NCBI RefSeq assembly: GCF_031755915.1
Contig: NC_083379.1
Location: 4,041,501 to 4,105,500 of the forward strand
DNA: 64,000 nucleotides
Direction: 5' to 3'
Origin: Ziziphus jujuba
Taxonomy: Eukaryota; Streptophyta; Magnoliopsida; Rosales; Rhamnaceae
This document shows, one piece after another, positions 13,635 to 27,400 of this stretch (position 1 is the stretch's first letter; each line of letters starts with the position of its first letter). The position numbers and the translations under genes are program-made. Under the pieces are notes generated by a model that was not told the DNA's origin, searched no databases, and was given only the letters and a program-made list of their open reading frames with translations.

Positions 13635-13741
13635 CTCGTAGACAATAAGTGTCATGTCTTGTATAATTAATCCACTAACTATTAACATGTGGTTTATATT
13701 ACACACAAGGATGATGCATGCTACAATGCAATATCATATCC

Positions 13742-16700
13742 CTAAAACAAAAGAGATTTGCATACTTTGGTACAATTGCTTCCAACCGCCTTGGCCATTA
13801 AAGGAGGTTTTGAATGAAACTGCCCTCCAACATTGGGAAATAAAGAAGCTCCAGCATTCAAGGGAGATGTTGCTGGTGTAGAGTTGCATTCTTTATCTGG
13901 AACACGTTTTTCTTCAGTCAATGAGAAACCAAAAAGCCTACAGCTACTTTTACACGAGACAACCACATCTTGAGTGCTCCTATGTGTTGTTTGAGCAACA
14001 TGAGGATTTGATATTCCTTGTTGAATATGATCAGTTAATGAATGCAGAGACTTTCTTCCTCCATGATCTTCACCACTGAAAATACGGTTACAAAATGAAG
14101 ATGTGTGCTTGCCGCTATTTGATTCCGGCATGTACAAACTTCGTTTAATATTTCTTTGATCCTCCTGATTATGACCATTATACATTGAATTGAAGTTTGA
14201 CACTGGATTCATTGCATGCTGAAACATTAACACAGAAGAAGGTGAAGATACTTGTACAGACTGGGCTGATGGGCGGACATGTGCATTATTGCTCTGCATC
14301 AGGGTGGACCATCCATTTCTAGAGTTTGGCACCTGAACACCATCATAGATACCTAGACCACCATATTGATTAGCCTCATTAGTAGTTGGGACTCTTCCAC
14401 ACGGTGAACTTGAATGTATTTCTTGACCTTGCAAGACCTTATGGAATCGGAATGATTCACCAAAGCCTATGCCTTTAGGGGTAATGTTGTCAGAAATCAT
14501 ATGTGGGTTTCTGACAATATTCCCTATTGCAGCAATCCCAGAACTGTTAGAACCGGGATATCCCCTCCTTGTTTCAGATGGATGCAGATTTTGCGTACCA
14601 ATGCCATCAAAAGGAGTATCAAAACCCATAATTTCTTGACCTTGCAAGACCTTCTGGAACCTCAATGATTCCCCAAAGTCTGATGCTCCAATTCCATCTG
14701 TTAATGAACATATATACAAAGTCAAAACGCTGCAAAGAAGAAAAAAGTAGTTATGGCAAAATCTTTTTTTCAACACAGCACATACTAGGAACTGGAAATT
14801 CTGGCTTTGCCGAAGACAATCCTATCCTGGTTCTCTTCAAACCAGGTGCCATAAAGCTAGCCGAACTAGGAGCAGAACCGGAGGGCTCAATTTCCCACGG
14901 AGAAACCCTGCCATGCCTATTTGTGTCAACATCATCCCATCTTACCTGCAAAAATTGCAAGAAAAATGTTAATTACAATTCCTAACGTCATAAATATCGG
15001 TGAAATGAGGATTGCTGTGGCTACAACAAGACAGAAATTGGTTGTGAAGTAGCACATGGAGGTTTACTGTTGAACTCAATTACTACAGCACTAGGAAATT
15101 TTCTCAACCATTACCTAGTCACAAAAATCAACTGTGGCAACAACAAACAATTTATGATTATGGAATAGCTCTCCACGGTACGATACAGGGCAAGGGGAGC
15201 TGCATAAAGGTCAGAACTTAATCCTGTTCCTAATACAGAAAATGGCTACTTAGAGAACGATAAACATCCTGTATTATTAAATTACCCACCAATAGCCTTT
15301 TCTTTTTTCTGTAATGAAGAGGAACACTTTCAGGAAACTTTGAAGAGAAAATAGAATGATAGACCAAGAACATGGATTTCAGTATCACATACTAATATGA
15401 AAATCACAATTGTCATCACTGAAGAGATGAACCCAGAGGGCCACACAACACAGGCTAAATGCTTGCATCAGAATTTGACACATGAACATTGTTTTCCACA
15501 AACAAGTATTTAGATAAATATAATTTTGTAGGTTATATATGGGGAATTGGCATGGACATTAATGATTTATTAATTATAATATAATGAAAGCCAGATGCAG
15601 GACATATAATTAGCTAAAGCATGCAAATATTTAAATGCTCAAGCACGTAGCATTAAAGTTCCTAAAGGCCTGGCCTAACATATTTGGTTAACCAAAAAGT
15701 TTAATTTGAAAAACTAGCTCAATGGCAAGTACATACAACTAGACATCTCCACTTCGAACCAGGCCATCTTACAGGATCCATATCGCCGATGCCAGTTACT
15801 AGTCCTGTGTATCTGCGAGAAAGAGAAATTAATCAAGATGCATATCATATTTATTTTAAGTACCTGCATTTTAAGCAAAGCCAAACCTTCGTTCTGCTGC
15901 ATCTTCCGTTTCAAAACGCATTTTGAACCTCATTCCAACAGAAAAGGATCGATCAAGGCTTTTCAAAAATTTGCGCAAAGGGACAATGAAGTCCGAGGAG
16001 CTTGCCCTACAAATCAACATGGACGATTTTCATAGCAATTTGAAATGGATTAAATGGATCCTTAGAATTGTAGCATAATCATCACAAAATAATATCATGG
16101 CGAAGTTAATCTAGTGAATATAATAGGAACAAGCAGAAAGCGTTCTGGAGAAAACTGATTGACAAAGAACCTAACTTTTAACAGGATCAATGGTAGTGTT
16201 GATTAAAGTTAATCAATACTTAATGGAATAGTTCTTTTTCTTTTCTTCAGGAATCATTATGACAATAATACTATTTTAGCGGTAACTCTTAGATCCTGGT
16301 AGCAAGAACCTAACAAATAAACGAGTTTGTAATATAGCCCTTAGGACTTGAGAGTTTAGCATAGAAATAGGCAGGAGTAATCATCACGGCAGAATGTAAG
16401 ACCAAGCACAGAGAAGTTAGAGCTTCATTTCAATCAAAAAGTAGTGATGGTTGTAAGATGAGATGATGATGGAATTACAGTATTAAAATGAATTGATGTA
16501 AGATGAACAGATTTGAAGTCTCTAGTAGGTGACAGCATTATTTACAGTGACATAAGAGAATATGCATGAATAGGAGCAAGGGGACAATATATGATAGATG
16601 GAAAATGTTGGGAGACACATGTTGAACACATCAGAAGGACAATGATGGTTGTATAGAGCTAATGTCTCAAGTAAAGGCATGAAGTTGTTAACTTACGAAA

Positions 16701-18920
16701 TGCACCTATTGTAACCAGTCAGCCAACATCCTTGATTTTCAATTTTTACGAATCACAACTTTCTATGAGCATATTCTCAGTAGAAAATAATCTAACGCAT
16801 GTTTAAGCAACAAGCAAATCCTGATAAAGACAAACAAAAAAGAAGAGAGAATGAGTCTACAGCAGCAGCTACTCCACCCAGTTCAAAGCCCAAAAACCGT
16901 ATTAAGCAAGCTTGGTTAATCGGCTGTAGCAGAATATGTTTGGGGCAAGCAGCCGATTCAAACATTAAGTACTATTAAGATTGGCTATTCATTTCCACAC
17001 AATGTTAAGGGGAAGGAATAAAAAATAAAAAAAAAGCATGCAAGAAAAAGACAAAAAAAAAAAAAAAAAAAAATTCAATGACCTACCTTGACATTCTACA
17101 CCACGAAAATAGAAGGCTAACGGTTCTACAAGTTAACATTAAAACAACAATATGGGATAATGAGTGGAGCAGGATGATACCTTGGATTGTAGTAGATACT
17201 GAAAGAACTTCTTGAAGAGATAGCATTAACCACATCTGTGAGAGAGCTATAATTTAACTGCTGGCTGTACAGGGTCGGAAATGTAGAACAATCTTTCACT
17301 TGGGCAGCCCTCCGAATTCCTAGCCTCAGTTCTCCATCGTCACCCCTATTAATCATTACATGAGAATCATGAAAAACACATGTAACAGCTTGTTCGGGAA
17401 AAGGATTCAATACCTAAGAAAGAGTACGGCATCCCCAGAAACTAGCTTCTTCTTGTTCACAAATGCACTCCATCCTGTGGTAAGCAAATGCCTTCGTGGC
17501 TGCCCTGTTCAAACCAGAAAGCCAAATGAACTCTATATGTCAAATCGGGAAAACAATCCATTAAAAAATTTCATTCACTCCTCTTGTTTTTTCATTTTAC
17601 TTTTTTTTATTTTTTTTATTTGATGGAACAATTCGCTCTATTTAATGATGAGTTACAATGATACTAAAAATATAAGGCATTAATATTGGTAATCTACCAT
17701 ACTAGGTACATACCCCTGTAGATATGTCGGAACCTCCATTCCAGGCCATGCAGATCCTTTGCCACCAGCTCTTGAGACGGTCTTTGTTGTTTATAATCCT
17801 ACAGTAACAATCTACGTTATAAATATGGATTTTTCTCAATTATGACACAACATTTTTTTTTTTGGCATTAATTAAGTATTAAAATGATTGGAAGCGTACA
17901 AAACTTGTAAAAAGAAATGCACCATTTTATTACCAGGGATGGGAAGCAGTCTTCAGCAGCACGACGAGGGACAGAGAAACCTCCATGAGTGCTGGTATCA
18001 GAAGCTGTAAGGGTCTTGCAAAACATGTGAGGTGTAGTCGACTTAGCTGCTGCTTCAATATCCTCCTCTTCACCATCTTCATCGACGTCTCTATCCCGCA
18101 GTTTTTGTTCAATTTGCTAACGATGCAAGCAAAAACCAAATTCAGCCAGCCCTTAGGTGCTAATAGATTGAACTAGTTTAAACATGACATTATCTGCCTA
18201 AGGGAGTTAGATCCCAAATATAAAAAAGTTAAGCATTTTTAAGCTCTCCAAAATGTTTTAATTTTGCTGCATTTTTTTTTTCCAAAGCGACCAAAATGAA
18301 ACTGAATCAGAACAAAAACTCACCTCGGTTTCAGGAACCAGCGAGACCTGCGCGTAAACCTCGTCGGTGCCCTCCTCCGCCTATCCCACGGAAAAGAAGA
18401 AAAAAAGCACACATCTTTAGTCAAATTCAGAAGAAAACGAAGCAAGCAAAAATGGAAGAAGGAAAACTTTCTTTTTTCCATCCCAATTTCCCGGAAGAGC
18501 AAAAACAACCCAGATATCTAAAACAGAAAAGAAAATCATATAATTGAACAAGAAGCGAAAAACCCCACAAGGAAAAAAGGGCAGGTTATATGAGCTTACA
18601 TGGAGTTTGACATCAACAACACGACAGAAGAGGTGAGGTGGGAGTTCATAGGCAGCAGCCGGGAAATCAGAAACTTGTTCCAAGTGGCCCTGAGGCAAAT
18701 AAACCACCACACTGCCTTTCCTGGGCAACGAAATCAGAGGACCAGCACAGGCATGCCACAGCTCCAAGCACACCGACGAAGATGCAAAACCAGAAGCACC
18801 AGCAGGAGTGGAAGCCGAACCAGAAGCACTTAAAATAGAAACAGAGGAGGAAGAGGCGGAAGAACCAGAGGAGGGAGTTTCGTCATCCTCGGTGGTGTTG
18901 AGATCGATGAGACCCGCCAT
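13742..18920 (-). CDS. ARF3: Auxin response factor 3 (ETTIN-type), without PB1 domain
   Basis: This nuclear transcription factor binds auxin response elements; ARF3/ETTIN acts in gynoecium patterning, leaf polarity and phase change. Ten coding exons can be placed: 18920-18600, 18380-18324, 18116-17934, 17798-17714, 17504-17414, 17345-17181, 16006-15887, 15812-15737, 14945-14786 and 14697-13742, giving 737 residues. The protein opens with MAGLIDLN and a serine-rich stretch, then [16 protein letters not shown] near residue 52. The B3 DNA-binding domain covers about 156-258 ([39 protein letters not shown]). The ARF middle domain covers about 290-375 ([27 protein letters not shown]). The C-terminal half is long, with two KVLQGQEI motifs at residues 435-442 and 506-513 and [11 protein letters not shown], both ARF3 marks. 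It ends at TKVCKSLLF, without PB1. The KVLQGQEI codons form the tasiR-ARF target sites. Large introns lie at 16007-17180 and 14946-15736. Confidence 0.95.
14420..14440 (-). promoter_or_regulatory. tasiR-ARF target site, second in the mRNA
   Basis: The plus strand here begins TTCTTGACCTTGCAAGACC, almost the sequence of the conserved TAS3-derived tasiR-ARF, so the minus-strand ARF3 transcript is nearly perfectly complementary to it. It encodes the second KVLQGQEI motif. Paired sites of this kind are established in ARF3 genes and direct Argonaute-mediated repression. Confidence 0.88.
14633..14653 (-). promoter_or_regulatory. tasiR-ARF target site, first in the mRNA
   Basis: All 21 bases are identical to the site at 14420-14440. 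The two lie 213 bp (71 codons) apart in the same exon and frame. This copy encodes the first KVLQGQEI motif of ARF3. Confidence 0.88.
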
Positions 18921-19349
18921 GGAAATCCAAAAGCCCTAGATAAGGACAATGGTAGTACTAGTACCCAATTCAAACACGCTCAGCTTCTTCTGCTTATATA
19001 TATATATAGAAACAAAGAAAGAAATGAAAGAAGAAGACGAAGTAGAAGCGCTTATTGCGGAGGACTACTCAAAGTGAATAATAAATAAAAGAAAAAAGAA
19101 CAGTTTTGAGGCAACAGTTAAACAGAACACACACCAAGTAAGAAAGAGAGTGTAGAGAGAGAAAGCGAAGGGTTTTCATGCCTGCATTTTGAGAGTAGGA
19201 GGGCCAGCTGATGAGGTTAAGTGCACCTTTGGCATTTCCTAAAAGAAGCTCCGCCTAACACTCTCAAAGCCCCAAAAAAAAAGAAAATAAAAAAGAAAAG
19301 CTTGCTTCTTTTCTTTCTTCTCTCTGCTAAAATTTCTCTTTTTTCCTCT

Positions 19350-19380
<31 letters not shown>

Positions 19381-19800
19381 GAAAGGGCTTTTGGGAGGTA
19401 TCAAATCAAGCTTTTCATGTGGGTATAAAAATATTATAAAAATTGAATTTTTAGTGTTTTTTTTTTATTTCTTTTTGTTATTTTATTTTTTTGGGGGGTG
19501 TTTTTCTTTTTTGGCTTCTGAGCTGCAGCGGAGCAGTGCTGCATCTGCTGCTGATGCTGCTCACTGCAATACTGCAACTGGCTAGGTGTGATGTGTAGCA
19601 GAAAGAAAAGAGAGAGAAACCAAGATGAGAGAGAAACTGTATGTTTATTTAGAGATCGAGAGAGAGAGTGTGTGAGGTTTGTTAGTTAAATTCCAATATT
19701 ATATCACAGAAGAGAGAGAAACACAAAAAGACAGAGAGTGAGAGAGAGAGAGAGAGAGACGAGCTTTTTCTGTACGGCCCCCTGTATTTCCGGGCGGATG
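18921..19800 (-). promoter_or_regulatory. ARF3 5' leader and proximal promoter region
   Basis: This is the region upstream of the ARF3 start codon on the minus strand. It holds pyrimidine/purine microsatellites at about 19345-19380 (CT) and 19738-19760 (GA), common in plant core promoters and leaders. Upstream ATGs on the minus strand occur at 19187 (a three-codon frame) and 19179 (a frame of about 36 codons ending before the main start). Whether they are transcribed depends on the start site, which the sequence alone does not fix. Confidence 0.5.
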
Positions 19801-22713
19801 TCTATTCTGTCCCCTTCTACTCCACCAAATCTCACTACTATCCCTCTTGCTTAACTCCTAATCTCCCTCTAAAATATCTTTTTTAACCTTAAGAGAGGGA
19901 ATATTATAAATTTTTATTTCTATCTGCCTTTTTCTTTTTTGCTTTTTTTTCTATGCTTTCTTTCTTTCATTTTTTTCCTGAGAAACAATCATGATGGGGA
20001 GCTTTTTTTCGGTTAGTCGCTTTTATTTCTTTATAAAAAGGATTCCATTCTACGTAGTTTCCCTATTTTTGGATTTTAATTTTCGGTTTTTTTATATTTT
20101 TGAATAGATAAAATATAAATGAATTTCCAGACTGTGGATTTCTTTTTTCTCTCTTTTTTTTTTTGGGTTTATCTCAAATAAATTTATTATTTATTATTGA
20201 GAGAGTACATGATTTTTTTTTTATTTTTTTTTTTTTTTGTGAATAGAGAGAGTACATGATTCGACACGAGCAAAGTAGGGGGACACAATATTTATATCCA
20301 TCATATATTTTATCAATATGGTCAACCCTCTATTATTTTGTCTATTCACTGAGACATGATGGATCGAAATCTTTTACCTTTTGTTTAAAATAAATTTAAT
20401 TTAATTTTTGTTTTTCTAGAACAAGTGAATAAAAAATAAATATAGTTTTTTTTTTTTTTACATCATAATTTTTTCTCTGCTTGTTTAGATTAATCATGTA
20501 ATTTAATATTATTATAAAATACAGAATATAGTTTAAATATTAAAATTGTTAAAAGACCTAATAATATTATTACATCAACCAAATGTACTATCTATATATA
20601 TTACATTTTCTCAATTTTCCATGTTCATATATATTTACCCAAACCCAAATTGAGGAGGTAATGAAAAGTGACCAACTTTAAAGGAGGCATAATTTTAGGA
20701 TTTTTCATATATCGTGGGACAACTTTTTTTTTTTTTTTTTTTTTTTTGCTTAAACTCAAATGCAACTTCCAATCAATTTCAGCCGCTATAGACGCCCATA
20801 TATGGTGGGCTCTATCACCGACTTAATTGCCAAATTTACAAACCATTTGTCTAAATTGTAAGTCACATATAATGTTTGCAGCATTATTCTCTTCTCCATC
20901 ATAACACCATTTACTTTGTTTGCCCAAGTTTTTTGACTTTGCCACATATAGTTTTATTATTGCTAATAATTAGTTGTATACTTGGGGGAAAAAATAAAAC
21001 GAAACAATTATGTTTGTTATTATGCCTAACCAATTGGGAAATTGATAAACGATGAGAAGTCAAAATTGGTTTTCATAATGTCGTAGAAAAATGTGTTTGT
21101 TCTCCTTTTGTTGTTGGTATAAACCTCAATTTATGTGTTACCTACAAGTCTAATCAAATTAAGTAATCTTGTTACAAAGTTTTTTAAAATATTAAATTTT
21201 CAACTTTTTTCCTATAGGAAATATAAAATTGTAAATAAAAATAGATAGTTATATATAAATATATACTTTTTGGTATAAAAATTTATGTATTTTATATAAA
21301 TGATGTAAATATATATTGAGCTTTGAAAATGGTAGTCAGAGCCACTCACTTAATTGCATGAAATGGATTAAAATCTCATTCACAGTGTCCAAGTCACATA
21401 AATAAGGTTGGTTCAAAACTGATATGTTAAATGACTGAACTAGATTCACAACCAGTTGCCCTGCCCTGGCAAACTCGACATTATAGAGTCTACTGCCAGA
21501 AAATATGGGTTGAAGAAATTAATTTTACTTTTTTTATATATTTTATTTGGATATTTGATCCTTTTTTTTTTTTTGGGGTGAATATTTGGATATTTGATCC
21601 TTACTCCTTAGCATTCTAGAACCACTTTATTTTTCAATTGCACATATGCTTGAAAAAAGTCAAAGTAAAATGTTTACAATCTTTAGAAAGAATAAAAACC
21701 TTTACCCCAAAAAAAAACATATATAAATATATGTTTTTTTTTTTTTGAAAAATATATAAATATATGTTGAACGTAAAACATGGTTAGGGGTTCGGGTCAA
21801 AAACATTCTTATGTTTGTGTTTTCAATCTCAGCCACCTTCTGCACATAAACCTAGCTAAGCTAGTTTATATATTACCAAAAAAAGCTAAGCTAGTTTATA
21901 TATTTTTATCTCCCAATGCTCCAATTGTTTGGCCTCTGTGTTCATTTAAAAACTATATAATATAAAATAATTCTTCTTGTGACAACATTAATTGTATACA
22001 TTCTAGCTTTAGCTCTTTTTAATATTTTTCAGAAAAATATACAACCTAATTGAGTCATTATGATATTGTTTTATATTAAGTGAACTCATAGGAGATCTCA
22101 AAAATCATGCACCTTAATGTGTATAAAATACTATAAATTCAACTTGAAGACTTATCATCCATGCATGTGAGTGCAAGACAACAAAAGACATTGGATGTTC
22201 AAATTACCAACTTTCCTAATTAATATAAAAGCCGACCAAAATAAATTTTGCTATGCCAATTCTATTATAAGCAGGTCAATAAAATTCTATATTGATATTG
22301 AAAATACAATATATAATTTTTTAGCCACTCAATTATTGGTAGCATCATATAAAAATAAAATAAAAAATAAAAAAGAAACAGTGTAATTAAAGAAAAAGTA
22401 TCAGGGATGTCAGAGCATTAAATCACAACGTATATAAATACACTGATGGGATCCATAAATATGGGAAACTCAGAATGGAAATGTGGCTACGGAGACAGAA
22501 AAAATGCAGAAATGAAAGAAGCAAACTTAAAAAGGCTAAAATAAAAATTTAGGAAAATTACAGATTGGGTTAAAAACTCTAAATAATCCCTAGGGGGAAG
22601 GGTAATATGGTCAATTCAGGGGTAGTGTGTGGACAAATGTGTCACAGTAATGAAAAGGAGGCAGGAGTTGAACAGAGCCATCAATTGCAAAGAACCCAAG
22701 CACAGGGCTAAAG

Positions 22714-22748
<35 letters not shown>

Positions 22749-22990
22749 GCCTCTTGCCTTTAAACATCCCCAAAAATTTTTATAGGTTTTCGTAGGAAGG
22801 AAAGCAGTAGGACTAGATCTTTAACCCGGACAAAACGGGTTACAACTCAATACCCCAGTGGCCATCACTCGCTCTGTTTTTATATATATTTTTTATTTTT
22901 TATTTTTATCTTTCTTCTTCTTAATATTCTTTGTACTCCAATCCCTCCAACACCCCCACGCGAAATTGAAGCGCGTTTAAATTGGGTATT
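19801..22990. other. Intergenic region
   Basis: No gene is supported. It contains poly-T runs, a (CT)n tract at about 22712-22747, and short local duplications such as GCTAAGCTAGTTTATATATT near 21853 and 21884, ATATATAAATATATGTT near 21719 and 21751, and ATATTTGGATATTTGATCCTT near 21540 and 21583. Confidence 0.55.
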
Positions 22991-25900
22991 ATCTCCGCCC
23001 TCTTTTTTCGTACTTACCTTTTTTATGTTCAAATTTTATGGTACAAATTCTATGACACAAGCTTATTGTTGTTTTAATTACTTTTACAATCATACTAGCT
23101 TGATCAAGTTTGTTTTTTAAATTTTATTGTTTTTTATAATTTTAATTTATATTAATTTATCAAATAATAATAATTTATTACATCATTTGATATTTAATAT
23201 TTAATAAATAAATTTGATAGTTTAAATTCTAGTTTTATTTATTGTGAATTTAAAAACAATCTATAAATTACAAACTGAGAATAATAACCATTACCAATTA
23301 GTTTAAAGCATTTTAGATTGTGTTATTATAATATTATTATCAAATTATTCATCCCTATAATATTTATAAATAGTCCATTACGATTTGCAAAAGAAAAAGA
23401 ATGATGGTAATACTGTATTATAGAAGATTGATTTCGGAAAGCAAAAACCATATTCTCACATTATTACTTGATGTAATGAGTTTAAAAAAAAAGCTATAGG
23501 TACCCTTAATGACGTAGAAAAAATTTGTAGGTATCCTTGATGACATTCACAAGTTATTCAATATGTCACAAAATAAGATGAAAGATCGAAAGCAGATTTT
23601 AATTTATGATGTAATAAGTATATGAAAAAATAATAATAATATAGTCAGTTACGTTTATTTTTTCTGTTAGAGTTTTAAGACAAGTTTATTTAAACTTAAA
23701 CAGCTGGAAGTATTTTACTTCGTATAGGATATTAAAAGGCATATATTTAAAAAAAAAAAAAACAATTTGAAAGATAGTAATGATTAATTTCATTTAGTCG
23801 GTAAAACAGTTTATTGAATTTTTCCAAAAAAAAAAAAGTAAAATTTTAATTTGAAAAAGGCGTGGCTGCACCTACCTTTGCAGGAGCGTGGGATGCCATC
23901 ATAATTTTAATTTCCTTTTTGCCTTCACTTTACCCTTTAGCGTCAGTCCCACCAACCGCACTAACTTATCAATATATATATATATATATTTTTTTTTTTT
24001 TCCTCTCTTTTGCTTTCCGTTCTAATTATTATCATCCAGTCTCTCTTTTTTTCTTTTTTTATCTGGTCGCCCACCCTCTTCTGATTAGTAGGACAGATAA
24101 CATTTATTATAAGATATTAAAGACTAAACTTATTTTATTAATAATAAATGGGTAAAATAAAAAAATAAAATAAACAAATAAAAAAGGCTAAAATGGCCCT
24201 CATTGATTAAAGTTGCTCGAATTTAAGAAAAGTACTCACGCTTAAAGATGGTTACCTTTACTATCAAAATTGGAAGTGCCCCATATCTCTTTCCCTTCCG
24301 TTTCTTTGAAGATTATTATATTGTGTTTATTAATTTATTAATTTATTTATTTTATTGTATGTTTGCTGCCATTGAACACTGCTTCCTAAAACACATTTTC
24401 CGCTTTAGAAGGTGAAATTCTATGTCGGTAAGTTTCCCAGTTGGGGAAGCATGAACATTGGCTTTACTATTTTCCATTTTACTATACCTGCATCTGCATG
24501 TGCAAATTTGGGTTTTTCTTAGCTCTTGCTATTTTCTGCTCACCTATACTATTCTCTTTTCATGGCTGTCATCTGGCTTTAGTTGAATAAATTTATAGAA
24601 AGAAAAAATGATATAAAATAAATAATTTTTTTTCCATTAGTCCGTTGGATTTACTTTAAATCATTTTCATTGATTATAATATACTAAAATTTTCAAGTAT
24701 CCTTTATATGGTATCTCTCTGCCTCAACTTTATTATATTGGAAATTAAAGTTTTCATTTTTGTCTTTTTCCCCACCCTTCTTCTTCTGAGTTTTATTTTT
24801 ATTGTTTATTTATTTATTTGTTGTTAATAGTTTATTTTTACATTCTCTCATAGCCATGTAAAAATCCATTTACAAGTCATAAATTAATTAAATAATATAA
24901 AAATATCAAATAAATAATCTAAATGAGAACCACACAAAAATCTATGACATTATCATACCTGCTACTGGTTTATCAAATTTTTTTATTATGTTATAATAAT
25001 TTTTAAACAAATATTGTTTGTAATTATTGGTAAATAATAATCAATAATTTTTATATGTAAAATAATGATTTAATTAATTATCATTAAATAGTTTATTTTT
25101 AAAATTATAATATAAAAAATAATTCAATTAAATTTGATAAATTAACATCACCATCAATAATAATAAACAGTAAAATTCATAATTTGTATGTTAAAAAAGA
25201 AAAATATATCTTCAACCAATAACTTTATAATATAAATATAAAAGGTTTACCGTTAAACCAATCTCATTTAACATTACTTTATCAATATATTGGAGATGAC
25301 ATATTAACAGTTTGATTTCCTATAATATGGTAGGTAAATAAATAAAATGCTTGCAATGTTAACCACATAAACTCTCTTGCCACCCACGTATGTCATAACA
25401 ATTAACAATATTGAATATGGGTAATATATTCGCATCATATCAAAACAATTGATGTTATATTCAAAATCAAATCATTAAGGAATTAAATTATTATCTTAAT
25501 TTGACAATTATTTATTAGCTGAAATTCGACTAATATTAAAAACAATTGTGTTAATTTTCAAAAAAAAAAAAAAAGAAAAGAAAAAGTGCTAAAACCAATC
25601 ATGAGTGTTTTTTGTTGTCGTCGTCGTTGTTTTTGTATGCTACGAGTGTTTTTTTGCATGAAAGTGGATAATCTATTCTCTCACTATTTTTTTTTTATTA
25701 AAAAAAATAAAAGAATGCTGATAAAGTAATCTATTAAACATAATTTAAAGTGAAGCCTTTCAAGCATCACGAGCTCTGAATGAAATGATTGCATTATCGC
25801 ACGTGCATCTTTGGTTTAAAACATGGATAAAGCGGATAATGCAAATGATATCATTTTGTTTGTGTTAATCATGGTTAATTATAATTTTTACCTTATCCAA

Positions 25901-27400
25901 TCTTTTAATAAAATGTCTTTTTGACAAATTCCTTAGTGTCGGTCCCTTTGTTGCAAACGATGAAAATTATAAATATCGATCTTTACCATGCACCCACAAC
26001 GGAGTAAAAAAAATTAAAATAAAAAGTGAAAACAGCCATCCACATGAAAGTTAAAAAAAGAATATTTATTCCTCTAGAAATGGCAATGGAACTACCTTAA
26101 AGTTGTCTTCGGCTCCAAAAGAAGCATGATCAAACTAAAGTACTTATACTTTGTCCAAATTTACCCAAAAGAAGAACGGCCATGTGGCCTACAAAACAGA
26201 AGCATCTTTCATATTTGTTGGCCCAAGTACACTTTCTTGCATATAAATTATACAAAGTTGAAGAGTCAAAATTACCAAGGGCTACAAATCGAATAGTATC
26301 CCCCAAATTAAACCTCCCAAAAATTAAGATAGAATAATAATTACCCTGATAGCTAAAAAGAAAGAGAGAGAAATAATGAATATGTTGACCATAATTTTTT
26401 TTTTTTTAATTTGCTTGGCAATCCTGATTAATTGCAAATTTTATTTGAGGATTGGATTGAAAAAAAAAAAAAAAGGGATGTGAAATTGTATGGGGGTTTC
26501 CTATATGTAAAATCTAACAAACTATATGGATAAAGGGTACGTATATAACTTGTCCGAATAGGGACAAAATCTATTTGCTTTTCATATGAGAAGGGGAAAA
26601 GTACTGCTTAATTGCTCCATGATTGAAGCATATTTATTTCATGCTTACTACAATCAATATATATGCTAACATCACAGCCCAAAGAGGATAGGTACAATCC
26701 ATGTCCTAGCCAAGGTGCATGCCCTTGCAGATTAAGCTAAGGGAAATTATAATTGATCAATTATTATGGTTTGTGTTTGCGCATGTGCACGTTTTAAGCA
26801 AAAAATAAAAATAAAAAGTGTGCACGTAATTCAAATAAATTTGTCAAAATGCGTACAAAAAAGAAAATAATAATTAAAACAGTTACCAGTTTTGTTATCT
26901 TGTTATAGTACTATTTATATATTCTTCTTTGCGGGAATTTAGTTAACATGGATATATTTGAATCAAGGATGTTGATAACACTACAATATTATATTATTTG
27001 CTTAAATATTGTAAAATATTTTAAATAATTAATAAAAAAAAGTAACGTAGAAAAACATTCACAACTGTTTCCAAATCAATTCCAGTTGACCAACAAAACA
27101 ATAAATTTTGATTACCAAAAATTATTATTCAACAAAACAATAATTTTGCTCTTGGACTATCTAAAACAATGATAGCTGATAAATTAGTCTAAAATAATCC
27201 AGTCTCACAGTCATCCAAAAATATATATATATGTATATATATATTTATATTTGTTCCTGATCCATTATCATTTGGTCCTAGTATGCTGATTTTTTTGTTT
27301 TTTTGGTTGAAGCAAGGTTATAATAGTTTATTTTGGTATAGCTTTTTGGGTATTAAAAAAAAAAAAAATCCAATATAAATACTGTTATATAAGGGTGGAT
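22991..27400. other. Very AT-rich intergenic region
   Basis: Nothing coding can be supported. The frame at 23862-24155 is low-complexity. No complete transposon ends were identified, although old fragments beyond recognition by eye are likely. Confidence 0.5.
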
